Assembly: GCA_018385415.1 (NCBI GenBank)
Contig: JAHAZA010000112.1
Span: forward strand, 1-17,016
Length of the DNA stretch: 17,016 bases
Source: Treponema sp.
GTDB taxonomy: Bacteria; Spirochaetota; Spirochaetia; Treponematales; Treponemataceae
Direction: 5' to 3'
The notes beneath the pieces are model-generated. The model saw nothing but the letters and a program-made list of their open reading frames with translations. It had not been told where the DNA came from and made no database searches. Positions 1-6,597 of the stretch are shown in pieces (the stretch's first letter is position 1; each line of letters begins with the position of its first letter). The translations under genes and the position numbers were made by a program.

Positions 1-1
1 A

Positions 2-100
2 TTTCAAGCAGCTGATTCGATTAATGAACGCCTAAGAAAAAAAACAATATACGAAAATCTACAAAATTCATTTAACATAAAAAAGGCTGCCCTTTATTGA
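2..100 (+). CDS. Possible 3' end of a protein-coding gene (partial, left window edge)
   Basis: An open frame enters from the left edge and stays open for 32 codons to a TGA at 98-100. The residues look protein-like: charged, helix-prone, with a run reading INERLRKKTIYENLQ. The other two plus-strand frames close early. The stop falls inside the terminator hairpin of the convergent gdhA gene, which is plausible for convergent neighbours. A frame this short can stay open by chance in AT-rich DNA, and I recognise no family, so this is only a candidate. Confidence 0.3.
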   Translation, partial: FQAADSINERLRKKTIYENLQNSFNIKKAALY

Positions 101-125
101 AAATATTTCAACTTTAAGGACAGCC
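79..125 (-). terminator. Intrinsic terminator of gdhA
   Basis: Read on the minus strand, GGCTG-T-CCTT (125-116) pairs with AAGG-G-CAGCC (94-85) around one mismatch. An inner TTGAAA/TTTCAA pairing extends the stem. It is followed at once by six T residues (84-79). The hairpin lies 60 bases beyond the gdhA stop. On the plus strand there is no T-run after it, so it mainly serves gdhA. Confidence 0.85.
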
Positions 126-186
126 CCTTGCCTTAAGGAAATTATTGACGTTTGCGCTCGCACGCATATGTCATCATTGCATCAAC

Positions 187-1545
187 TTACACTAAACCCT
201 GAGCAATCATTGCCTCAGCTACTTTTACGAAGCCGGCAATGTTTGCACCAGCCTGGTAGTTAATGTATTCACCGTCTGTAAGACCAAATCTCTTAGCTGT
301 GTTAAGACAGTTGTCATGGATGTTACACATGATGCTGTCAAGTTTTGCGTCAACTTCTGCAGCAGACCAGGAAAGGCGTTCTGAGTTCTGTGACATTTCG
401 AGACCAGATGTTGCAACACCACCAGCATTTGAAGCTTTTCCTGGAGCGTACATGATTTTTGCAGCCTGGAATTTAGCAACAGCAGCGTTATCAGAAGGCA
501 TGTTAGCACCTTCAGCAACAAGTTTACATCCGTTCTTCAAGAGCATTTCTGCATCAGCTTCAAGAAGTTCGTTCTGTGTAGCACATGGGAATGCACAGTC
601 ACATTTAACTTCCCAAACTTTTTTGCCTTCAAAATATTTTGCAGAAGGGAACTGTTTTGCATATTCAGAAATACGACCACGTTTTACACACTTAAGCTCT
701 TTAACCCAGTCAAGTTTTTCCTGTGTGATTCCGTCAGCATCGTAGATATATCCGCTTGAGTCAGAAAGTGTTACAACTTTTGCACCAAGCTGGATAAGTT
801 TTTCTGCAGCATACTGAGCAACGTTTCCAGATCCTGAAACTACACAAGTCTTTCCTTTGAAATCCTGACCTTTTACTTTGAGCATTTCGCGAGCAAAGTA
901 GATAAGACCATAACCTGTAGCTTCTGTACGAATCAAAGAACCACCGAATGTAAGACCTTTACCTGTAAGAACTCCAGTATATTCGTCACGGATTCTCTTG
1001 TACTGTCCGAAGAGGTAACCAATTTCCCGTCCACCAACGTTTTTGTCACCAGCTGGAACGTCAACGTCAGCGCCGATGTGGCGGTACAATTCTGTCATAA
1101 ATGACTGGCAGAAACGCATAACTTCTTTATCTGATTTTCCGTGTGGATCGAAGTCAGAACCACCTTTACCACCACCCATTGGGAGTGTTGTCAAAGAGTT
1201 TTTAAGAACCTGTTCGAATCCCAGGAACTTAAGAACTGAAAGGTTAACTTCTTTAGAGAAACGAAGACCACCTTTGTAAGGTCCGATAGCAGAGTTGAAC
1301 TGAACACGGAAACCGCGGTTAACATGATAGTTACCAGCATCATCCATCCAAGGAACACGGAACATAATAACACGTTCTGGTTCTACCATTCTTTCCAAAA
1401 TTGCATTTGGTTCCAATTCTGGCATCTTGTCAACTGCAGGTTCGAGAGTTGTAAGAACTTCTTCTACAGCCTGAAGGAATTCTGGTTCGTTAGCATTCTT
1501 AGCTTTAACTTCTTCCCAGATTCTGTTTACATAAGCGTTTTTCAT
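187..1545 (-). CDS. gdhA: NADP-type glutamate dehydrogenase (hexameric, 452 aa)
   Basis: This enzyme interconverts 2-oxoglutarate plus ammonium and glutamate in the cytoplasm, linking nitrogen assimilation to the TCA branch. The length (452 aa) matches bacterial hexameric GDH. Seen in sequence: substrate-site KGGLRF (91-96), the motif PMGGGKGGSDFDPHG (122-136) with presumed catalytic Lys127, PAGDKNVGGREIGYLFGQY with presumed catalytic Asp167, and a Rossmann glycine motif SGSGNVAQ near 237-244. The strand after it reads SDSSG, the form found in the NADP-dependent E. coli enzyme, so NADP(H) is the likely cofactor. The start ATG at 1545 has AGAGG seven bases upstream. The gene is monocistronic, with its own promoter and terminator. 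Family assignment is very secure; cofactor preference is inferred. Confidence 0.97.
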   Translation of the reverse strand: MKNAYVNRIWEEVKAKNANEPEFLQAVEEVLTTLEPAVDKMPELEPNAILERMVEPERVIMFRVPWMDDAGNYHVNRGFRVQFNSAIGPYKGGLRFSKEVNLSVLKFLGFEQVLKNSLTTLPMGGGKGGSDFDPHGKSDKEVMRFCQSFMTELYRHIGADVDVPAGDKNVGGREIGYLFGQYKRIRDEYTGVLTGKGLTFGGSLIRTEATGYGLIYFAREMLKVKGQDFKGKTCVVSGSGNVAQYAAEKLIQLGAKVVTLSDSSGYIYDADGITQEKLDWVKELKCVKRGRISEYAKQFPSAKYFEGKKVWEVKCDCAFPCATQNELLEADAEMLLKNGCKLVAEGANMPSDNAAVAKFQAAKIMYAPGKASNAGGVATSGLEMSQNSERLSWSAAEVDAKLDSIMCNIHDNCLNTAKRFGLTDGEYINYQAGANIAGFVKVAEAMIAQGLV

Positions 1546-1595
1546 AATGTTACCTCTAATCTGTGTTCTTATGTATAGTACTGAACACTAGAAAT

Positions 1596-1623
1596 ATTTT
1601 AACATCTATTAAATATTTGTAAA
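1596..1623 (-). promoter_or_regulatory. Candidate sigma-70 promoter of gdhA
   Basis: On the minus strand TTTACA (1623-1618) is separated by 16 bases from TAAAAT (1601-1596). Each box differs from consensus at one base. The predicted start near 1589 leaves a leader of about 45 bases before the gdhA ATG. The surroundings are very AT-rich, so chance matches are likely. Confidence 0.4.
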
Positions 1624-1676
1624 AGTATTTAAGTTTAAAAAAATGAGGAATTTTTTAGTAAGTGAGTATACATATT

Positions 1677-1698
1677 AGTAGTACTTTTTAGTACTACT
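1677..1698. repeat. Perfect 8-bp inverted repeat between gdhA and the receptor gene
   Basis: AGTAGTAC (1677-1684) and GTACTACT (1691-1698) are exact reverse complements around a six-base TTTTTA loop, and ATTA outside the arms nearly continues the symmetry. It lies downstream of the receptor stop and about 55-75 bases upstream of the gdhA -35 box. No T-run follows on the minus strand, so it is a poor intrinsic terminator for the receptor transcript. It may be a weak terminator, an RNA 3'-end stabiliser or a protein-binding site. Confidence 0.5.
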
Positions 1699-1735
1699 TA
1701 ATACCTTCTTTTATGGGAATTTCGGTACAGCCGCC

Positions 1736-3610
1736 CTATTTTTCCAGTTTTACGCCAACTGTAATTTTACGGGAAGGCATATAATAGTTATCGTGGTAAG
1801 GAACTCTCTGGTCCAGGAGATTTGTTCCTTTTACGTAGAGTTCAATATGTTCTTCTGGCTTTACTGAAATAGAGGCATTTAAGAGATGAGATGCAGGATA
1901 ATAAGAAGTATTATCATTTGTTTCATATCTAAAACTTGTATAACAGTAATCAACTGACAATAACATTTTCTTGTATCTTGCACAGATTCCTGCGTGTGCC
2001 TGCCATTCCGGTATCCACATAATCTGCTTTCCTGTTGAACACAGCTTTGCGCCAGTGTAAGTTCCATCCAAATTAACAGCAAGAATATCATTAAACAGAT
2101 TCATAGAAAAACCAACTGTTGCTACATTATAAAAAGCATCGCCATTGTTTTCTGGAATCATTTTTGAGCCAGAAGTTCCCCAGCGGATTTTGTTACCATA
2201 ATACGATATTTTATATTGAGCCCAGAGAGGAAAATCATTTCTACGGAATCCCATAAAACCGCTCCAGCCTTCTTCTGGTTTGAGAGATGGGTTTCCTTGA
2301 GCATAACTTGTATCAGGCCAATATAACTGATTGAATGTTGGCATAACAAATTCCCTGAATGCAGAAACAGTTAACCCCTGCCAGCCAAATGTGAGACGAG
2401 GAAGCACAACCCCACCACATTCTGCTGTCTGCCAGAACATTCCCACCAGCTGTGGCTCTACATAAAAATCACCGAACTCAAACTTTTTTGAAGCACCAAG
2501 CTTTTCAACAACTCTTATGGCTCTGCTATTAAAAGGCTGAAATTCTACATCAATTCCACCTGTAAAATCACAATACCATTTAATATTTTCTGCAACAGAA
2601 AATTTGTTGAATGCAGTATTATCAATATTGTTTGTAAGATAATTATTTACATATCTAACATTACTGAAATTATAGAAGAAACTTGTGTCTGATTTAAATG
2701 AATCATTGGAATATGAAAAATTTACATTGTTTCTTGTTGCAGCATCCTGTTCAATTCCTGTATTCATATCGGAATTTCGATTTGCCTTGAGTTTATTGTA
2801 GGAAAACATATTGCTGCCGTAAAGCTTTGCATTGTCTGACAGATTTACATTCCAGGCAAAGTTGACATTACCCTGATTGGAATAATTATATCTTTCTGTA
2901 CCCAAGGGCGCTGGACGTTCAAATTCATTTGCTGCAAAAATTACATTTGTACCAAGATTAAAATTAAATTTATTTATCGTCTTGTCATACTGAATTTTCG
3001 CAGCCCATGTATCAAAAAAATTCTTTTCATAACCAGACACAGATACATCGGCCAAAAATTTGTCCCCGCCATTTCGGGTAGTAATGCGAACAATACAGCC
3101 TGCAAACTCTGTCTCAGAAAGCGAAGGAACATCTTCAATCTCAATAGTTTCGATTGAACTTACATCGATTGAGTTCCAGTCAAACTCTCCTGTAGTAGAA
3201 TTATTTGAAAGAATTCCATCGATATAAACTTTTACACAAAAGCCTGCATAACCTTTGTACGAAACATTGGACATTGCCCCAGTTCCACCGGTGGTCATAA
3301 CAAGAACACCTTCAGAACTTAAGAAGTCCTGAATATTTTCAGGCTGCTTCTGTTGTATCTGTGAAGAAGTAAACTGTCTTACAGATGCATTCTGGTGATG
3401 TGAAGTTTTCTGGTATTGCGGATTATTTTTCTGGGCAGCAATATCTTTTTCTTCTTCAATGTCAGCATCAGACTTTACATTTTCATCCTTGATGATTGAA
3501 AATCGAGACGAAGGACCAAAACCTGGGTTTTCAATATGAGAAGACTGTGAATATGCTATACCGGTAAGGAATGTTACCAGCATCAATGGAAAAATAATCC
3601 TGTTTGTCAT
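1736..3610 (-). CDS. TonB-dependent outer-membrane receptor, BtuB-like (624 aa)
   Basis: Predicted outer-membrane beta-barrel that takes up a scarce ligand with TonB energy. The N-terminus (MTNRIIFPLMLVTFLTGIAYS) is a signal peptide. Residues about 75-182 form a plug domain: GGTGAMSNVSYKGY, VYIDGILSN, SIETIEIEDV and a closing IVRITTRNGG. The rest alternates polar and aromatic strands and ends in the typical receptor tail (LYVKGTNLLDQRVPY ... ITVGVKLEK). At 624 aa it is close to BtuB in size. No clear TonB box is visible. The gene lies 11 bases after the lipoprotein stop with no good ribosome-binding site, so translational coupling is likely. Because the unit sits behind a cobalamin riboswitch, cobalamin or a related corrinoid is the inferred ligand. 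The receptor family is secure; the ligand is inference from context. Confidence 0.88.
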   Translation of the reverse strand: MTNRIIFPLMLVTFLTGIAYSQSSHIENPGFGPSSRFSIIKDENVKSDADIEEEKDIAAQKNNPQYQKTSHHQNASVRQFTSSQIQQKQPENIQDFLSSEGVLVMTTGGTGAMSNVSYKGYAGFCVKVYIDGILSNNSTTGEFDWNSIDVSSIETIEIEDVPSLSETEFAGCIVRITTRNGGDKFLADVSVSGYEKNFFDTWAAKIQYDKTINKFNFNLGTNVIFAANEFERPAPLGTERYNYSNQGNVNFAWNVNLSDNAKLYGSNMFSYNKLKANRNSDMNTGIEQDAATRNNVNFSYSNDSFKSDTSFFYNFSNVRYVNNYLTNNIDNTAFNKFSVAENIKWYCDFTGGIDVEFQPFNSRAIRVVEKLGASKKFEFGDFYVEPQLVGMFWQTAECGGVVLPRLTFGWQGLTVSAFREFVMPTFNQLYWPDTSYAQGNPSLKPEEGWSGFMGFRRNDFPLWAQYKISYYGNKIRWGTSGSKMIPENNGDAFYNVATVGFSMNLFNDILAVNLDGTYTGAKLCSTGKQIMWIPEWQAHAGICARYKKMLLSVDYCYTSFRYETNDNTSYYPASHLLNASISVKPEEHIELYVKGTNLLDQRVPYHDNYYMPSRKITVGVKLEK

Positions 3611-3621
3611 TTTAATTTATT

Positions 3622-4152
3622 CTATTCGTAGAGGGCGAGGATTTTTGAAAGCTCATCATCATTTACAGCCTCTCCCATCCTTGTACAAACTGTTTCATTG
3701 TTACCTGAACCAGCAAAAGTATACGAAGATGAATATTTATTCTGCAATTCTTCAAGTGTTGTACAAACAGACTGATAATCAAGAGGACAACATATTTTAA
3801 GTGATTCACCTTCAAGCTTCATACCCACTGCATAAAAATTTCCTGCAGGTGTATATTCTGTTCCAGAACCTTCTGCGACCTGACAGAAAAATAAAATATA
3901 CCCATCTGTAGTTTTTACAGTTGAATCAGATACAACATTATAAAGAACACTCATTGATTTATCGTTAATCTGATTCTTTGATACAACGTATTCACTATGC
4001 CATCCATAATTTTCCCAAGTTCCTAAAAGGTCATTAGGATCAAAGTCAGGTGAATACCCTCCACCCGGTTGAGTACACGATGTAATTACAGCAATTACAA
4101 AACAAGACAAAATTAGTCCGAAAATTCCCCGGACAAATTTATTAGACTTCAT
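3622..4152 (-). CDS. Small lipoprotein under cobalamin riboswitch control (176 aa, unknown family)
   Basis: The N-terminus has a lysine/arginine start, a hydrophobic core and a lipobox ending in ITSC (Cys26), followed by TQPGGG. It should therefore be lipidated and anchored to a membrane facing the periplasm or cell surface. The mature part begins DLLGTWENYG, reminiscent of lipocalin-like openings, then shows beta-rich segments and five further cysteines, including adjacent Cys in LKICCPLDYQSVCTT. I recognise no family. ATG at 4152 is preceded by a strong AGGAGG. It is the first gene after the riboswitch and directly precedes the BtuB-like receptor, so a role in capturing or passing on a corrinoid is plausible by analogy with the BtuG lipoprotein on BtuB of Bacteroides. 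That role is inference from context, not homology. Confidence 0.85.
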   Translation of the reverse strand: MKSNKFVRGIFGLILSCFVIAVITSCTQPGGGYSPDFDPNDLLGTWENYGWHSEYVVSKNQINDKSMSVLYNVVSDSTVKTTDGYILFFCQVAEGSGTEYTPAGNFYAVGMKLEGESLKICCPLDYQSVCTTLEELQNKYSSSYTFAGSGNNETVCTRMGEAVNDDELSKILALYE

Positions 4153-4256
4153 ACAACCTCCTATTGATCGTACGACATTAAGATGAGATTCTCCGTCTGA
4201 CTTTAACAGTAGAATAGACTGCCCTGACTTTCACAGGATTGGAGTTTAAAAGAATT
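4152..4256 (-). promoter_or_regulatory. Cobalamin riboswitch, translational type
   Basis: In minus-strand RNA order: AAACTCC (4247-4241), a stem-loop CCTG-TGAAAGT-CAGG (4237-4223) carrying the conserved TGNAANT loop, stem-loop P5 CAGT-CTATTCT-ACTG (4221-4207) containing the conserved ACTGT, then AGTCAGA (4202-4196) of the B12 box, with GGAG (4194-4191) able to pair with CTCC upstream. Downstream a 7-bp stem TACGATC/GGTTGTA (two G-U pairs; 4172-4166 with 4158-4152) closes a 7-nt loop AATAGGA. That loop holds half of the AGGAGG ribosome-binding site, and its AATAG is complementary to CTATT of loop L5, as in the classic L5-L13 kissing interaction. The 3' arm reaches the A of the ATG. Cobalamin should stabilise the kissing pair and hide the ribosome-binding site. 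The B12 box after GTCAGA departs from the usual CCTGCC. Confidence 0.9.
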
Positions 4257-4262
4257 GATTAG

Positions 4263-4291
4263 ACTATAAATTAAATAGACAAAAAAAGCAA
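4263..4291 (-). promoter_or_regulatory. Candidate promoter of the riboswitch-lipoprotein-receptor unit
   Basis: Minus-strand TATAGT (4268-4263) is a one-mismatch -10 box. TTGCTT (4291-4286), a weaker -35 box, lies 17 bases upstream. The predicted start near 4256 falls just before the first conserved riboswitch element and just after the glycosyltransferase stop, which is where a promoter is needed. Confidence 0.6.
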
Positions 4292-4303
4292 CGAGTATAA
4301 AAA

Positions 4304-5191
4304 TCAGTTAGCTGAAGCTTTTCGCTTTGCATCTGATAAAACTCTTTTTAAATATCTTATTGCAGAACAAATTCTTGCAGCTAGATAATCGCTAGAAGAA
4401 AGTCCTAGCTCCTTATATGTAAGCTTAAGGCTTTTTATTTCACCTTTTTTCATTTCGGCAAAATTTCTGCTCAAGCTTGCTTCACCATAACGCTCTTTAT
4501 TCATAATGCTCTTTGACATAAGCTCGTTAAGAAAAAGGCACTTGTACTTACTTACAATCTGATTAAAGAAATAAATTTCTTCCGAGTAACGCATTCCATC
4601 TTTAAAACGAATTCCAGCATCAATTATACGTCGCTTCATTATCGAATTAGGTATCGTATAGCAATTCTTGAAAATTTCATCTTTTAGTGAAATGTAAAAA
4701 AGATTAACATGGGAGTTTGCTTTTGCAAGACGTGGAATGCGCTGACTTTCTTTTTCATGATTAGCAGTAATCAGATCAGCATTCGGTTCTTCGGTTAAAA
4801 GGGAAAGTCGTTTTACAAGGCTGTCCTTTAACCACATATCATCAGAATCATTAAAGGCAATAAATTCTCCACGGCAAACATCAAGCCCGGCATTTCTAGC
4901 ACTAGCTACGCCACCATTTTTAAGATGCATTACCTTGATTTCGATAAAAGAATTTTCTCCACTGCCAAAATCTGCACTGGAAATTCCATCCAGATACTCA
5001 GCAGTTCCATCAGTAGATCCGTCATTGCAACAGATGATTTCACTTATTGTGTCTTCAAGGGAATAAGTCTTTACCAGCTTTTTGTCCTGATAAAGATTTT
5101 CAATTTCAGAAAAGACTGACGAAATAGATTCCCGTGCAGTCCGGTTCGAGTTGTAAAATGGAATTACAACCGATAAAAAAACTTTTTTCAT
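4304..5191 (-). CDS. Family 2 (GT-A) glycosyltransferase (295 aa)
   Basis: Predicted cytoplasmic enzyme transferring a sugar from a nucleotide-sugar to an acceptor, probably for a surface glycan or glycolipid. The GT2 pattern is clear: LSVVIPFYN (6-14), CNDGSTDGT (55-63), GGVASARNAGLD (93-104) and the metal-binding FNDSDDMW (113-120) with a DxD at Asp115-Asp117. The C-terminal third is helical and basic, with no predicted membrane segment. An unusually long insertion (about 33-50) separates the first strand and helix from the second motif. ATG at 5191 has AGGTAG eight bases upstream. It is flanked by an AT-rich gap on one side and the riboswitch promoter on the other, so it is probably a single-gene unit. 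Donor and acceptor cannot be told from sequence. Confidence 0.88.
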   Translation of the reverse strand: MKKVFLSVVIPFYNSNRTARESISSVFSEIENLYQDKKLVKTYSLEDTISEIICCNDGSTDGTAEYLDGISSADFGSGENSFIEIKVMHLKNGGVASARNAGLDVCRGEFIAFNDSDDMWLKDSLVKRLSLLTEEPNADLITANHEKESQRIPRLAKANSHVNLFYISLKDEIFKNCYTIPNSIMKRRIIDAGIRFKDGMRYSEEIYFFNQIVSKYKCLFLNELMSKSIMNKERYGEASLSRNFAEMKKGEIKSLKLTYKELGLSSSDYLAARICSAIRYLKRVLSDAKRKASAN

Positions 5192-5319
5192 ATTTGTACT
5201 ACCTGTTAAATTGTTGTCAATCCACAGCTGCTTTAATCCATTAACTTTATATTACAATATTTTTTTTATAATGACCACAACAAATAGGCTATTTATTTAA
5301 ATTAATATAAAGAAAAAAA

Positions 5320-6246
5320 TTAGTCTGACAAAAACTTTTTCAAGTCATTCATAACCTTTCTTTTATTTGCAATCCATTGTGGTTCAATCAAGATATTTTT
5401 TGCACCATCTCCTGTTAATCTGTGCATTACAATATCAGAAGGAATTATTGAAAGTGCTTTTTTTAATATCGAAAAATATTCATCCATTTCAAGAACTTTG
5501 AATTTTCCCTCTTCATAATCCTTAGCCAGATCAGTTCCCTTAAGTACATTCAAAACCTGAAGCTTGAGACCATCAGTTCCTGTCTTAAGTGCAAACCTTA
5601 CGGTCTCAAGCATAACATTTTCGTCCTCTCCAGGAAGGCCGAAAATAATATGAGTTACAATATGAATATCAGGATTAATTTCTTTAATTCGTTTTACTGC
5701 ATCAATGTAATCTTCATTAGAATAGTGACGGCGAATATAACCTGCAGATTTTTCATTGCTGGTCTGAAGTCCAAGCTCGATTGAAAAATATTTTCGGCCG
5801 ACGGTATTGCCATCCATGAACTGTTCTTTTGTAAGATCATGGATTTTTTCTAATATTGATTGTCCGACACAGTCAGGTCTCGTTCCAATGGCAATACCGG
5901 CAATTTGTGGATTCTCTAATGCTTCTCGGTATTTCTTTATGAGGGAATTTTCATCACCATATGTATTTGTAAAATTCTGAAAGTAGGCAATGTAATTTGA
6001 TTTTGACTCATCAATGTTTTTTATTTTATTCGCTACAAGCTTCTTTGCCTTTTCTATCTGCTCTGAAATTGAAAAATTCCTTTCTGCAGCAAAATCTCCA
6101 GAACCTGATGCAGAACAGAATATACATCCTCCTACCGCTTTTGTTCCATCGCGATTAGGACAGGTACAGCCTGCATCCAGAGTAATCTTATATATTTTTC
6201 GCCCGAATATTTTTTTATAATACTCGCTTACAGATGTATAAGTCAT
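5320..6246 (-). CDS. Radical SAM protein, TIGR01212/YhcC family (308 aa)
   Basis: Members bind a [4Fe-4S] cluster and cleave S-adenosylmethionine to a radical; the physiological substrate of the family is not established. The family N-terminus is visible: YYKKIFGRKIYKITLDAG, then CPNRDGTKAVGGCIFC, giving Cys29-x11-Cys41-x2-Cys44 as the presumed cluster ligands, with an extra Cys27. Later motifs typical of the family include GIAIGTRPDC, SIELGLQT and HIIFGLPGE. I chose the ATG at 6246 rather than the in-frame ATG six codons upstream (6264). The 6246 start fits family alignments and has a CAGG seven bases before it, whereas the upstream ATG sits in the loop of the preceding operon's terminator. 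An extended -10 promoter overlaps that terminator. Confidence 0.9.
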   Translation of the reverse strand: MTYTSVSEYYKKIFGRKIYKITLDAGCTCPNRDGTKAVGGCIFCSASGSGDFAAERNFSISEQIEKAKKLVANKIKNIDESKSNYIAYFQNFTNTYGDENSLIKKYREALENPQIAGIAIGTRPDCVGQSILEKIHDLTKEQFMDGNTVGRKYFSIELGLQTSNEKSAGYIRRHYSNEDYIDAVKRIKEINPDIHIVTHIIFGLPGEDENVMLETVRFALKTGTDGLKLQVLNVLKGTDLAKDYEEGKFKVLEMDEYFSILKKALSIIPSDIVMHRLTGDGAKNILIEPQWIANKRKVMNDLKKFLSD

Positions 6247-6279
6247 AAAAAAACCTGAAGTCATTTGGACTTCAGGTTT
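6247..6279 (-). terminator. Strong intrinsic terminator of the RND efflux operon
   Basis: AAACCTGAAGTC (6279-6268 on the minus strand) pairs perfectly over 12 bp with GACTTCAGGTTT (6262-6251), with a five-base loop CAAAT. A T-run continuing from the stem (seven T in all) ends directly at the ATG of the radical SAM gene (6246). It lies 12 bases after the stop of the P-II-like gene. Confidence 0.93.
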
Positions 6280-6280
6280 A

Positions 6281-6289
6281 ATTATATCA
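6281..6289 (-). promoter_or_regulatory. Candidate extended -10 promoter of the radical SAM gene
   Basis: The minus strand reads TG-A-TATAAT (6289-6281), a perfect extended -10 element. No good -35 box lies 16-18 bases upstream (best is TCTGCA). The predicted start near 6273 lies within the 5' arm of the terminator, so the short transcript would lose half of that hairpin and could expose the CAGG used as ribosome-binding site. Confidence 0.5.
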
Positions 6290-6291
6290 CA

Positions 6292-6594
6292 TTATCTTGA
6301 TTGTGCAGATGAAAGGAAACATGCGATTCCTTCTGCAGGGTAATGTTCGCGAAGATTTTTTACTACTTCAACTATTTTTTCTGCTTCATCTTTTGAGCAA
6401 TAGATAATCATCATTTCATTTAACTGAGGCCAGATTGCATCTCCAAGCTTTGGATTACTGTAGCCAGAACCTGTTACATTATCAATCTTAGTATAGTTAA
6501 ATACAATTTTTTCTTTTCTGAAACTGTCAAAGAAGTCTTCTTCAACAGCCTGTGAAAATATAAGTTCAACACGTACTAATTCATTAGTCTGCAT
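6292..6594 (-). CDS. PG0541-type transporter-associated P-II-like protein (100 aa)
   Basis: Small cytoplasmic protein resembling the PG0541 family, which is related to P-II signalling proteins and usually encoded beside RND pumps. Seen: an opening strand VRVELIFSQAVEEDFFDSF, a middle motif TGSGYSNPKLGDAIWPQLNEMMIIYC matching the family's G-x-G...LG...WP.LN pattern, a helix DEAEKIVEVVKNLREHYP and a final strand GIACFLSSA. The length of about 100 aa is usual. It begins three bases after the pump stop, with a strong AAGGAGGA inside the end of the pump gene. It is the last gene of the operon, ahead of the terminator. No biochemical role is established for the family as far as I know; regulating the pump according to a metabolite is a guess by analogy with GlnK and AmtB. 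Confidence 0.85.
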   Translation of the reverse strand: MQTNELVRVELIFSQAVEEDFFDSFRKEKIVFNYTKIDNVTGSGYSNPKLGDAIWPQLNEMMIIYCSKDEAEKIVEVVKNLREHYPAEGIACFLSSAQSR

Positions 6595-6597
6595 CTA

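Noticed and set aside
225..1373. Open frames overlapping gdhA in other frames, both strands
   Set aside because: gdhA is conserved over its full length and the overlapping frames show no family motif or start signals.
1677..1698. Inverted repeat as the intrinsic terminator of the receptor gene
   Set aside because: No T-run follows on the minus strand, so it was kept only as an inverted repeat of unknown role.
6247..6264. ATG at 6264 as start of the radical SAM protein (six extra residues)
   Set aside because: It lies in the loop of the upstream operon's terminator, has no ribosome-binding site, and the extra residues precede the family's usual N-terminus.
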